Source of the DNA: Streptomyces sp. NBC_01446
GTDB taxonomy: Bacteria; Actinomycetota; Actinomycetes; Streptomycetales; Streptomycetaceae
Assembly: GCF_026340095.1 (NCBI RefSeq)
Contig: NZ_JAPEPO010000001.1
Location: 2,634,501 to 2,698,500 of the forward strand
Direction: 5' to 3'
Length of the DNA: 64,000 bases
A program made the translations under genes and the position numbers. Below the pieces are notes generated by a model that saw only the letters and a program-made list of their open reading frames with translations, was not told the origin of the DNA and did not search any database. Positions within the stretch are counted from its first letter, which is position 1. Each line of letters opens with the position of its first letter. Positions 18,065 to 25,662 of the stretch are shown in pieces.

Positions 18065-18939
18065 AGGTGGGGCGGGGCGGTGCACGCCGCCCCCTGACAC
18101 GCGCCCTGCCCCTGGCCCCTTCCCTGGTCCTGCTGCTGCTCTTCCTCGCCGGCCCGATCGCGTACTGCGCGTACATCGCCTTCACGGACCTGCAGTTGAC
18201 GGGCCAGGCCCACTCCTCCTTCGTGGGCTTCGACAACTTCACGGCCGCGTTCAAGGACGACGCGTTCCTGAACGCGGTCTGGCTCACCCTCGTCTTCACG
18301 GTCCTGTCCTCGCTCATCGGCCAGAACACGCTGGGCCTCGCCCTCGCCGCGCTGATGCAGCGCGCGTCGAAGCCGGTCCGCACGGTCACGGGCGCGGTCG
18401 TGATCTGCGCGTGGGTCCTGCCGGAAGTCGTCGCCGGCTTCCTCCTCTACGCGTTCTTCCGCCGCGAGGGCACGCTCAACGCGATCCTGGACTGGCTCCA
18501 TCTGCCCACCCAGAACTGGCTGTTCACACTGCCGATCCTCGCGGTGTCCTTCGCGAACGTGTGGCGCGGGACGGCGTTCTCCATGCTTGTCTACTCGGCG
18601 GCGCTCGGCGAGATACCCAAGGAGATCACCGAGGCGGCGGAGATGGACGGCGCGGGCGGCTGGCGCCGCATGTGGCACATCACGCTGCCGATGATCCGCC
18701 GCTCCATCGGCACGAACCTCATGCTGAACACCCTGCAGACGCTGTCCGTCTTCGGTCTGATCTGGGTGATGACGCGAGGCGGGCCCGGAAACCGCAGCCA
18801 GACCCTGCCCCTGTTCATGTACGAGCAGGCCTTCCAGAAGAGCATGATCGGCTACGGCACGGCGGTCGCCCTGCTCCTCCTGGTCGTCGGCTCGCTCTTC
18901 TCGCTGGTCTATATGCGCCTGCTGCGCTCGGAGGCCTGA
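18061..18939 (+). CDS. ABC sugar permease, MalF/UgpA type
   Basis: A 292-residue inner-membrane permease with six hydrophobic segments and the EAA loop EITEAAEMDGAGGWRRMWHITLPMI at about residues 183-207, which docks with the ATPase. GTG start overlaps the binding-protein stop by 4 bases. No ATPase gene is present in the operon; as in other Streptomyces sugar importers the shared MsiK ATPase probably energises it. Confidence 0.92.
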   Translation: MKVGRGGARRPLTRALPLAPSLVLLLLFLAGPIAYCAYIAFTDLQLTGQAHSSFVGFDNFTAAFKDDAFLNAVWLTLVFTVLSSLIGQNTLGLALAALMQRASKPVRTVTGAVVICAWVLPEVVAGFLLYAFFRREGTLNAILDWLHLPTQNWLFTLPILAVSFANVWRGTAFSMLVYSAALGEIPKEITEAAEMDGAGGWRRMWHITLPMIRRSIGTNLMLNTLQTLSVFGLIWVMTRGGPGNRSQTLPLFMYEQAFQKSMIGYGTAVALLLLVVGSLFSLVYMRLLRSEA

Positions 18940-19770
18940 GTGTCCTCACCCCGCACCGTCCGCCACCGCCTCGCGGCCGACGCCGGACTCCTGATCGTCG
19001 CCGCGGCGTTCGTGCTGCCGCTGGCGTGGGTGGTCCTCTCCGCCCTCGACGCGCACGCGAACCTCCAGGTGAAGATCCCCGACGGCGTCACCCTGGACAA
19101 CTTCGACGCGGTCCTGACCCCCGACATCACCTTCACGCCGCTCCTCAACAGCCTGCTGCTGTGCGGCGGCGCGACCCTCCTGACGGTGGCGAGCGCGGCC
19201 CTCGCGGCGTACCCGCTGTCCCGCTACCGCTCCCGCTTCAACAACCCGTTCCTGGCGACGGTCCTGTTCGCGACGTGCCTCCCCATCACGGCGATCATGG
19301 TCCCGGTCTACGCGCTCTTCGTGCAGGTCAATCTGATCGACACGATGCAGGGCACGATCTTCTTCTTCGCGGCGTCCCAACTCCCGTTCGCCATCTGGCT
19401 GATGAAGAACTTCATGGACGGCGTCCCGAAGGAGCTGGAGGAAGCGGCCTGGACGGACGGAGCGTCCTCGTTCCAGTCCCTGATCCGCATAGTGCTCCCC
19501 TTGATGGGACCCGGCATATCAGTGGTCACGGTCTTCTCGTTCGTCATGATGTGGGGCAACTTCTTCGTCCCCTTCATGCTCCTGCTCACTCCCGAACAGA
19601 TGCCGGCCTCGGTGAGCATCAACGACTTCTTCGGCAACCGGGGCACAGTCGTCTACGGTCAGCTGGCAGCCTTCTCGATCATCTACTCGACGCCGGTGAT
19701 CCTGCTGTACGTCCTGGTGGCCCGGCGCTTCGGCGGGGGGTTCGCGCTGGGGGGTGCGGTCAAGGGCTGA
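18940..19770 (+). CDS. ABC sugar permease, MalG/UgpE type
   Basis: A 276-residue partner permease with about six transmembrane segments and the EAA loop ELEEAAWTDGASSFQSLIRIVLPLM at about residues 165-189. Its GTG follows directly on the TGA of the first permease with no gap. It ends the operon; the DUF2848 gene beyond is convergent. Confidence 0.92.
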   Translation: MSSPRTVRHRLAADAGLLIVAAAFVLPLAWVVLSALDAHANLQVKIPDGVTLDNFDAVLTPDITFTPLLNSLLLCGGATLLTVASAALAAYPLSRYRSRFNNPFLATVLFATCLPITAIMVPVYALFVQVNLIDTMQGTIFFFAASQLPFAIWLMKNFMDGVPKELEEAAWTDGASSFQSLIRIVLPLMGPGISVVTVFSFVMMWGNFFVPFMLLLTPEQMPASVSINDFFGNRGTVVYGQLAAFSIIYSTPVILLYVLVARRFGGGFALGGAVKG

Positions 19771-19834
19771 CCGGCCGAGCCGCATACCGCACCCTCGCGC
19801 CCCGCACTGATCGACGGGCCGCCCGGCCGCCCCC

Positions 19835-20521
19835 TCAGCCGATCGGCACCGGCATCCTCACCACGTCGTACGCCAGGTCGATCGTCTCGCCCGTGGCCGG
19901 GTCGGTCAGTTCCACGCGCCAGTGGGGGGCGAACTGGTCGACGCCCTCGGCCATCGGGATCGTGCCGGAGATCAGGACCGTGCCGGGCACCAGGTCGCCG
20001 CGTTCGCGCAGGACGTCGGCCCAGTAGGCGGGCGTGAGCAGCTCGGCCAGGGTGCCGTCCTGGATCAGGGTCTCCTCACCGTCGTGGGTCACCCAGGCGC
20101 GCAGGGTCAGGTCGTCGAGGCGCTCCTGCACGTCGGCGAGGCGCCAGGCGCGGCGGGCGAGGACGTCGGGGCTCGCGTTCTTGCTCCAGGCCACGCCGTG
20201 CACCTCCAGCTCGCGGTCGGTGTGGTCGCAGGCGGCCGTCAGGAGCAGGTCGCCGTCCTGGTCGACGACCAGCGCCCACTCGGCCTCGCCGGAGGTGCGC
20301 CCGTGCTGGACGCGGACCTGGTCGGTGTGCTGGGCGAGGTAGGGGGAGACGGGGTAGAGCGCGGGGGTCACGGACGGCGCGGGCACCCCCAGCTCGGCGA
20401 GTTCCGCCACGTGGGCGGCGACGTCGTCCTGGCTGCGCCCGGCGTATCCGGCGTTGAGCACCTGCACGACATCGACCTTGCGGGTGGTGCCGTCGGGCAG
20501 TTCGAAGGTCAGCAGCGCCAT
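19835..20521 (-). CDS. DUF2848 family protein (FAH-like fold, function unknown)
   Basis: A 228-residue soluble protein that matches my memory of the DUF2848 family, related to fumarylacetoacetate hydrolases. It begins MALLTFELPDGTTRKVDVVQVLNAGYAGR, has SGEAEWALVVDQDGDLLLTAACDHTDRELE (an FAH-like acidic segment, about 75-105) and GTVLISGTIPMAEG near residue 180, resembling the FAH C-terminal loop. Start ATG 20521 has GGAG eight bases upstream; an upstream extension would cover the operators. Divergent from an MHS transporter and within an island with an amidase and a GntR regulator, so a catabolic hydrolase or hydratase is likely. The reaction is unknown. Confidence 0.8.
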   Translation of the reverse strand: MALLTFELPDGTTRKVDVVQVLNAGYAGRSQDDVAAHVAELAELGVPAPSVTPALYPVSPYLAQHTDQVRVQHGRTSGEAEWALVVDQDGDLLLTAACDHTDRELEVHGVAWSKNASPDVLARRAWRLADVQERLDDLTLRAWVTHDGEETLIQDGTLAELLTPAYWADVLRERGDLVPGTVLISGTIPMAEGVDQFAPHWRVELTDPATGETIDLAYDVVRMPVPIG

Positions 20522-20552
20522 GGGGTTTCTCCACATCGTTCGCGGTATCGGC

Positions 20553-20629
20553 GAGGTTAACTTTGCGCGGAAGGCTTGCGCATACGACCTGTATACAAGA
20601 AGTATGCCGGAAGGTCGACAGTTAACCTC
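20553..20629. promoter_or_regulatory. Symmetric divergent control region of the DUF2848/MHS genes
   Basis: Three half-sites, GCATAC (20580-20585), GTATAC (20591-20596) and GTATGC (20602-20607), are spaced exactly 11 bp and together form two overlapping palindromes of the form GYATAC-N5-GTATRC. They are flanked by a perfect 9-bp inverted repeat, GAGGTTAAC (20553-20561) and GTTAACCTC (20621-20629), so each divergent transcript carries GTTAACCTC about 30 bases before its start codon. Likely operator of the island's GntR protein. Confidence 0.7.
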
Positions 20630-20656
20630 ACCCAAGGAACCTCAGGGACGGACGTC

Positions 20657-22012
20657 GTGAACCACACCAGCACGAGCACGGAAAAGACCCCGCTCGGCGG
20701 GTCCGCGGTCCGCCGCGCCTTCTTCGCCAGCCTGACCGGAACCGCACTGGAGTGGTACGACTTCGCCATCTACTCCGTCGCGGCGGCGCTCGTCTTCGGC
20801 GACGTCTTCTTCCCCTCGGAGGACCCCGCCACCGGCACCCTGCTGGCGTTCTCCACGTACGCCGTCGGCTACGTGTCGCGCCCGCTCGGCGGTTTCGTCT
20901 TCGGCCGCCTCGGCGACAAGCTCGGCCGCAAGAAGGTCCTGATCGCGACCCTCGTCCTGATCGGGGCCGCCACCCTCGCGATCGGCCTGCTGCCCTCCTA
21001 CGCCACGATCGGCGTCGCCGCTCCGCTCACCCTCGTGATACTCCGCTTCGCCCAGGGCGTCGGTGTCGGCGGCGAGTGGGGCGGGGCGGTGCTGCTGTCC
21101 AGCGAGTTCGGCGATCCGCGCCGGCGCGGCTTCTACGCCTCGGCCGCCCAGATCGGCCCGCCGGTCGGCAACCTGCTCGCCAACGGTGTACTCGCCGCCC
21201 TCGGCGCTCTCCTGACGGAGGCTCAGTTCACGTCCTGGGGCTGGCGCGTGGCGTTCCTGCTCTCCGGCGTGCTCGTCTTCTTCGGCCTGTGGATCCGCGC
21301 GAAGCTCGAGGAGACCCCCGTCTTCAAGGCGATGGAGGCCGAGCAGAAGCGCCCCGAGGCCCCGATCCGCGAGGTCTTCACGACGCACCCGCGCGCCCTG
21401 GCGGCCGCGATCCTCAGCCGCGTGGCCCCGGACGTCCTGTACGCGCTGTTCACCGTCTTCGTCCTGACCTACGCGACCGGCGAGCTCGGCATGTCCCGCG
21501 GCTCCGCGCTGGCCGCCGTCCTCATCGGCTCCTCCCTCCAGGTCTTCCTGATCCCGCTGGCCGGCGCCCTGTCCGACCGCGTCAACCGCCGCGTCCTGTA
21601 CGGCGCCTCGGCCGCGGCCGCCGGTGTGTGGCCGTTCCTGTTCTTCCCGATGATCGGCGGCGGGAGCTGGCCGCTGCTCGCACTCGGCGTCGTGGTGGCC
21701 CTTGTCTTCCACTCCGCGATGTACGGGCCGCAGGCGGCCTTCATCGCCGAGCAGTTCTCCCCGCGGCTGCGCTACACCGGCTCCTCGCTCGCGTACACGC
21801 TGGCCGGTGTCATCGGCGGCGCCGTCGCGCCCCTGCTGTTCACGGCGCTGCTCGACGCGTACGACTCGTGGATCCCGCTGGCCCTCTACGTCGCGGGCAC
21901 CGCGATCGTCACCATCGCCGGGCTGTGCCTGGGCCGCGACGGCGACCGGAGCGACGAGGAGCCGCTGAGCGGTGAACCGGCCCGCTCCCCCGCCGCGTCG
22001 ACGGCATCCTGA
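20657..22012 (+). CDS. MHS-family MFS metabolite/proton symporter
   Basis: A 451-residue 12-helix importer of the metabolite:H+ symporter group, which carries organic acids, betaines and similar solutes. Near the N terminus TGTALEWYDFAIYSVAAALVF is the MHS hallmark, followed by GRLGDKLGRKKVL (loop 2-3 motif) and GVGVGGEWGGAVLL (TM4 region). GTG 20657 is chosen; longer starts would cross the operator. Divergent from DUF2848 and followed 47 bases later by a nitrilase-type hydrolase, suggesting uptake of an amide or carboxylic substrate. Confidence 0.88.
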   Translation: MNHTSTSTEKTPLGGSAVRRAFFASLTGTALEWYDFAIYSVAAALVFGDVFFPSEDPATGTLLAFSTYAVGYVSRPLGGFVFGRLGDKLGRKKVLIATLVLIGAATLAIGLLPSYATIGVAAPLTLVILRFAQGVGVGGEWGGAVLLSSEFGDPRRRGFYASAAQIGPPVGNLLANGVLAALGALLTEAQFTSWGWRVAFLLSGVLVFFGLWIRAKLEETPVFKAMEAEQKRPEAPIREVFTTHPRALAAAILSRVAPDVLYALFTVFVLTYATGELGMSRGSALAAVLIGSSLQVFLIPLAGALSDRVNRRVLYGASAAAAGVWPFLFFPMIGGGSWPLLALGVVVALVFHSAMYGPQAAFIAEQFSPRLRYTGSSLAYTLAGVIGGAVAPLLFTALLDAYDSWIPLALYVAGTAIVTIAGLCLGRDGDRSDEEPLSGEPARSPAASTAS

Positions 22013-22059
22013 CCCCCGGACCACGCATTCCCGAACCCCCACCCGAGGAGGAACGTCTC

Positions 22060-22851
22060 ATGCGTATCGCGCTGAGCCAGATCACCACCGGCCCCCGCCC
22101 CGAGGGGAACCTCACGCTCCTGCGCGAGCAGGCCCGGCTCGCGGCGGACGCGGGCGCCCGCGTCGTCGTCTTCCCGGAGGCCGCGATGGCCTGCTTCGGG
22201 ACCCCGCTGGCGCCGCTGGCCGAACCGCTCGACGGCCCCTGGGCCACGGCGGTGCGCCAGATCGCCAAGGAGGCCGAACTCGTCGTCGTCGCGGGTATGT
22301 TCACGCCCGCCCCGGACGGAAAGGTGGCGAACACCCTGCTCGCCACCGGCCCCGGCGTCGAGGCGGCGTACGACAAGATCCACCTCTACGACGCCTTCGG
22401 CTTCGCCGAGTCCGACACGGTGGCACCCGGGTCCGAGGTCGTCACCTTCGACGTCGACGGCACCCGCATCGGCCTCGCGACCTGCTACGACATCCGCTTC
22501 CCCGAGCTGTTCAGGGCCCACGCCGACGCGGGCGCGGTCGTGTCCGTACTCCCCGCCTCGTGGGGCGCGGGCCCGGGCAAGCGGGAGCAGTGGGAACTGC
22601 TGATCCGCGCCCGCGCGCTCGACGCCACGCTCTGGCTCGCCGCCGTGGACCAGGCGGACCCGGCGGCCTCCGGCGTCCCCGCCGCGTCGAACGCCCCCAC
22701 CGGCATCGGCCACAGCGCCGTCGTCGGCCCGGACGGAACCGTGCGCAAGCACCTCGACGAGGGACCGGGGCTGCTCATCGCGGACCTGGACCTCGACGAG
22801 GTCGCCTCCGTCCGCCGCTCCATTCCGGTACTGGCCAACCGCCGCCTTTGA
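22060..22851 (+). CDS. Carbon-nitrogen hydrolase (nitrilase superfamily)
   Basis: A 263-residue amidase-type enzyme. The Glu-Lys-Cys triad is visible: Glu in VVVFPEAAM (about residue 41), Lys in AYDKIHLYD (about 107) and Cys in LATCYDIRFPELFR (about 141). The sequence pattern is closest to Nit1/omega-amidase-like or aliphatic amidases rather than true nitrilases. GAGGAGG lies 8 bases before the ATG. In an operon with the MHS transporter; the substrate is probably the imported compound or a product of it. Confidence 0.88.
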   Translation: MRIALSQITTGPRPEGNLTLLREQARLAADAGARVVVFPEAAMACFGTPLAPLAEPLDGPWATAVRQIAKEAELVVVAGMFTPAPDGKVANTLLATGPGVEAAYDKIHLYDAFGFAESDTVAPGSEVVTFDVDGTRIGLATCYDIRFPELFRAHADAGAVVSVLPASWGAGPGKREQWELLIRARALDATLWLAAVDQADPAASGVPAASNAPTGIGHSAVVGPDGTVRKHLDEGPGLLIADLDLDEVASVRRSIPVLANRRL

Positions 22852-22878
22852 CGACAAGCCGGACGTACGGCAGGCCGG

Positions 22879-23505
22879 CTATCCCGCGAGCAGCACCTTG
22901 AGCGTCGACTCCAGGTGGCTGTCGATCGCGGTGCACGCGGCCTGCCGGTCCCCGGAGGCGATCGCGTCGAGGATCGCCTCGTGCTCATGGAGCACGGACT
23001 CCTGCCGGCCGTGCTGATTGAACAGCGCCACCACCCCGGCCCGGATCTGGCGGCTGCGGAGCCCGTCGTAGTGGCGGTCGAGCAGGGCGTTGCCCGCCGC
23101 CGCCACGATCGTCGCGTGAAAGAGGTGATCCACCGCGATGAACTCCTTGGCGTGCTCGGCCCCGCTGAGCGCGCGCTGGCGGTCGAGCAGGGCGGTCAGC
23201 TCGGGCACGGGGGCCCTGCCCCCGGCGATGACCCGCTCCGCGGAGTACCGCTCGACAATGCCGCGCAGCTCCATCAGCTCGGTGATCTCCCGCCCCGACA
23301 GCGGCACGACCTGCGCCCCGCGCTTGGGGACCAGCCGTACGAGGTCCTCGGCGGCGAGCAGCAGGAGCGCTTCGCGGATCGGGGTGCGGGAGACGCCGAT
23401 CCGGTCGGCGAGCTCCTGCTCGGAGAGGAACTCTCCTTGTCTGTCCGGGTCCGCGAGCACGTTCTCCTTGAGAAACGCGTATGCCTTGTCCCGTCCCGAC
23501 GTCAC
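22879..23505 (-). CDS. GntR-family regulator, FCD type
   Basis: A 208-residue regulator. The winged helix at about residues 10-75 contains LSEQELADRIGVSRTPIREALLLLAAEDLVRLVPKRGAQVV; the FCD domain follows, with AKEFIAVDHLFHATIV holding the metal-ligand Asp and His typical of organic-acid sensors. GTG 23505 is chosen; a TTG at 23529 would place the operator inside the gene. A GYATAC-N5-GTATRC palindrome 18 bases upstream matches those at the DUF2848/MHS promoter, so autoregulation and local control are likely. Confidence 0.85.
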   Translation of the reverse strand: MTSGRDKAYAFLKENVLADPDRQGEFLSEQELADRIGVSRTPIREALLLLAAEDLVRLVPKRGAQVVPLSGREITELMELRGIVERYSAERVIAGGRAPVPELTALLDRQRALSGAEHAKEFIAVDHLFHATIVAAAGNALLDRHYDGLRSRQIRAGVVALFNQHGRQESVLHEHEAILDAIASGDRQAACTAIDSHLESTLKVLLAG

Positions 23506-23522
23506 GACCGCCCCCAGAGTTG

Positions 23523-23539
23523 CATACAAGGAGTATACG
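23523..23539. promoter_or_regulatory. GntR operator upstream of its own gene
   Basis: GCATACAAGGAGTATAC has the same GYATAC-N5-GTATRC form as the site at 20591-20607, with 14 of 17 bases identical to it, three kilobases away. It lies 18-34 bases before the GntR start. Confidence 0.7.
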
Positions 23540-23640
23540 GATCTGGTTACCGGGAGTCCCGTCTCCGTAGGTTCCTACGACAAGTAACCCGGTGCGAACA
23601 GACCGTAGCCACCGGCAATTCCCACACCTACCGTGTGCCC

Positions 23641-24330
23641 GTGCACCCAAGCGACTCCGCCCCGCCGTTCAACGCTCCGGCCGCCCGACGCCTCCGTGAG
23701 GCCCTCGGGATGGCGCCCGGGCATGTCGCCTACGGCATGCGCGCCTCGTACGGCCAGCATCACGTCACGCCCGACACGATCATGGCCTGGGAGCGTGGGC
23801 TCACCTCGCCGACATCGGCGGAGCTCACCGCGCTCGCGGGTGCCCTGTGGTGCTCGCCGGGTGATCTCATAGGCGCGGCGCGGACGCTGCGCGAGCACCG
23901 GATGGCCCGCGGGATCGCGCCGGAGGACGTGGCGCGCACGGTGGGGGTGGAGATCCATTCGTATCTGCGGATGGAGGAGACCGGCGAGTGGCGCGGCAAC
24001 GAGCGCCAGTCGGCCACCCTCGCCGAGGTGCTCGGCCTCGCGCCGCCGGACTTCGCGACCGTCACGGGCCGCAACGAGCAGCTGGCGGACTTCCTGCGCA
24101 GCGCGGTGACCACGCGCTGGCAGGCGTACACGCGCCCGATCACCAAGCTCGTCCCCGTGCACAAGGGACAACTGGAGGCAGCGCTCCAGGAGATGCAGCT
24201 CGAGTACCAGGCACTGATGGCCGCGACGCTCAGCTGGGGCGGCGGGCCGGGGCGCGAGTCGGGCGAGGCCGGGCGGGAGTTCCTCGAAGGGATCCTCGAC
24301 GAGTTCTGGTCGAGGATGCACACGTCGTAG
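23641..24330 (+). CDS. Helix-turn-helix (XRE-like) DNA-binding protein
   Basis: A 229-residue cytoplasmic protein with two XRE-like segments: ALGMAPGHVAYGMRASYGQHHVTPDTIMAWERG (about residues 19-52) and a weaker copy, MARGIAPEDVARTVGVEIHSYLRMEETGEWRG (about 88-119). No further domain is recognised. GTG 23641 is preferred because TACCGT lies exactly 6 bases before it, as in leaderless transcripts; GTG 23635 is two codons earlier. Stands alone, convergent with pfkA. Target genes are unknown. Confidence 0.72.
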   Translation: MHPSDSAPPFNAPAARRLREALGMAPGHVAYGMRASYGQHHVTPDTIMAWERGLTSPTSAELTALAGALWCSPGDLIGAARTLREHRMARGIAPEDVARTVGVEIHSYLRMEETGEWRGNERQSATLAEVLGLAPPDFATVTGRNEQLADFLRSAVTTRWQAYTRPITKLVPVHKGQLEAALQEMQLEYQALMAATLSWGGGPGRESGEAGREFLEGILDEFWSRMHTS

Positions 24331-24352
24331 GCGGTAGCCGGACCGTGGAGCT

Positions 24353-25378
24353 CTAGAAGACCGATTCCGCCTCGTCCATGCGGTCCTTCGGTACCGTCTT
24401 CAGTTCGGCGACGGCCTCGGCGAGGGGGACCATCTCGATCTCCGTGCCGCGCAGCGCCGTCATGCGGCCGGAGACGCCCCGGTGCGCGGCCTCGACGGCG
24501 TGCCAGCCGAAGCGCGTGGCCAGGACCCGGTCGTACGCGGTCGGGGTGCCGCCGCGCTGGACGTGGCCGAGAATGACCGGCTTCGCCTCCTTGCCGAGGC
24601 GGCGCTCCAGCTCGAACGCGAGAGCCGTGCCGATGCCCTGGAAGCGCTCGTGGCCGAAGCGGTCGATCGCGCCGGTCTGGTAGTCCATCGTTCCCTCGGC
24701 GGGGTGCGCGCCCTCGGCCACGCAGATGACGGCGAACTTCTTGCCGCGCGCGAAGCGTTCCTCGACCATCTTGACCAGGTCGGCCGGGTCGAAGGGGCGC
24801 TCGGGCAGGCAGATGCCGTGCGCGCCGCCCGCCATGCCGGACTCCAGGGCGATCCAGCCCGCGTGCCGGCCCATCACCTCGACGACCATGACGCGCTGGT
24901 GGGACTCGGCGGTGGTCTTCAGCCGGTCCATGGCCTCCGTGGCGACGCCGACGGCGGTGTCGAAGCCGAAGGTGCGGTCCGTTGCGGAGATGTCGTTGTC
25001 GATGGTCTTCGGGACGCCGACCACGGGCAGGCCCGCGTCGGCGAGCATCCGGGCCGCGGTCAGCGTGCCCTCGCCGCCGATGGGGATGAGGACGTCGAAG
25101 CCGATCTCGGTGGCGAGTTCCTTGGCGTTCTCGCAGGCGGCGCGGAAACGGTCGCGCTCGAGCCGGGAGGAGCCGAGGATGGTGCCGCCACGGGCGAGGA
25201 TGCCGCTCACGGCGTTCAGGTCGAGGGTGCGGTAGCGCCCGTCGAGCAGTCCCGCGTATCCGTCCTCGAAGCCGATCACCTCGTCGCCGTGGTGCGTGAC
25301 GGCGCGGTGCACGACCGACCGGATCACTGCGTTCAGGCCAGGACAGTCACCGCCGGCGGTGAGAACTCCGATACGCAT
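24353..25378 (-). CDS. pfkA: 6-phosphofructokinase
   Basis: A 341-residue enzyme making fructose 1,6-bisphosphate. GGDCPGLNAVIR (residues 10-21), IGGEGTLTAA, PKTIDNDISATD and EVMGRHAGWIAL are group A PFK motifs. The two positions that split ATP from pyrophosphate enzymes read Gly (GGEGT) and Lys (PKTID), the mixed pair known for the S. coelicolor ATP-dependent enzyme. ATG 25378 has AGGAG ten bases upstream; the frame is open upstream but without a start context. Divergent from pta. Confidence 0.94.
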   Translation of the reverse strand: MRIGVLTAGGDCPGLNAVIRSVVHRAVTHHGDEVIGFEDGYAGLLDGRYRTLDLNAVSGILARGGTILGSSRLERDRFRAACENAKELATEIGFDVLIPIGGEGTLTAARMLADAGLPVVGVPKTIDNDISATDRTFGFDTAVGVATEAMDRLKTTAESHQRVMVVEVMGRHAGWIALESGMAGGAHGICLPERPFDPADLVKMVEERFARGKKFAVICVAEGAHPAEGTMDYQTGAIDRFGHERFQGIGTALAFELERRLGKEAKPVILGHVQRGGTPTAYDRVLATRFGWHAVEAAHRGVSGRMTALRGTEIEMVPLAEAVAELKTVPKDRMDEAESVF

Positions 25379-25506
25379 CGTGCGTGTCTCCTGCTCGCTG
25401 TTGAGACTTGTGAGCCGTTCCGATTCTTTCACGGCCGTGGGGGCGATGCGGGACACCGCCGGGCGCGGGGCCCGTGAGGCGGGTGTTCCGGGGCTCTTTC
25501 GGCCCC

Positions 25507-25528
25507 CGGACCAGGGCCTTTGTCCGGC
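25507..25528. other. Hairpin in the pfkA / pta intergenic region
   Basis: CCGGAC and GTCCGG arms enclose a 10-base loop in the 284-bp divergent region. Downstream, TCTCTGCGGC is repeated at 25608-25617 and 25628-25637 within the presumed pta leader, and TATTGT near 25551 could be a -10 box. No regulator can be named. Confidence 0.35.
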
Positions 25529-25662
25529 GGGCGACTTAGCCACCCCCGGAGGTATTGTCAAGAGGGCACGGCTACGACTTTCATCAGAGGCCGGTTCAGC
25601 GGCCGAATCTCTGCGGCAGAGGCCCCTTCTCTGCGGCCCGTCCAGCGAAAGGGAGAGCACGC

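Noticed and set aside
22915..23640. Upstream extension of the XRE gene frame to 471 codons.
   Set aside because: It would run antisense through the GntR gene and its operator; the domain starts after 23641.
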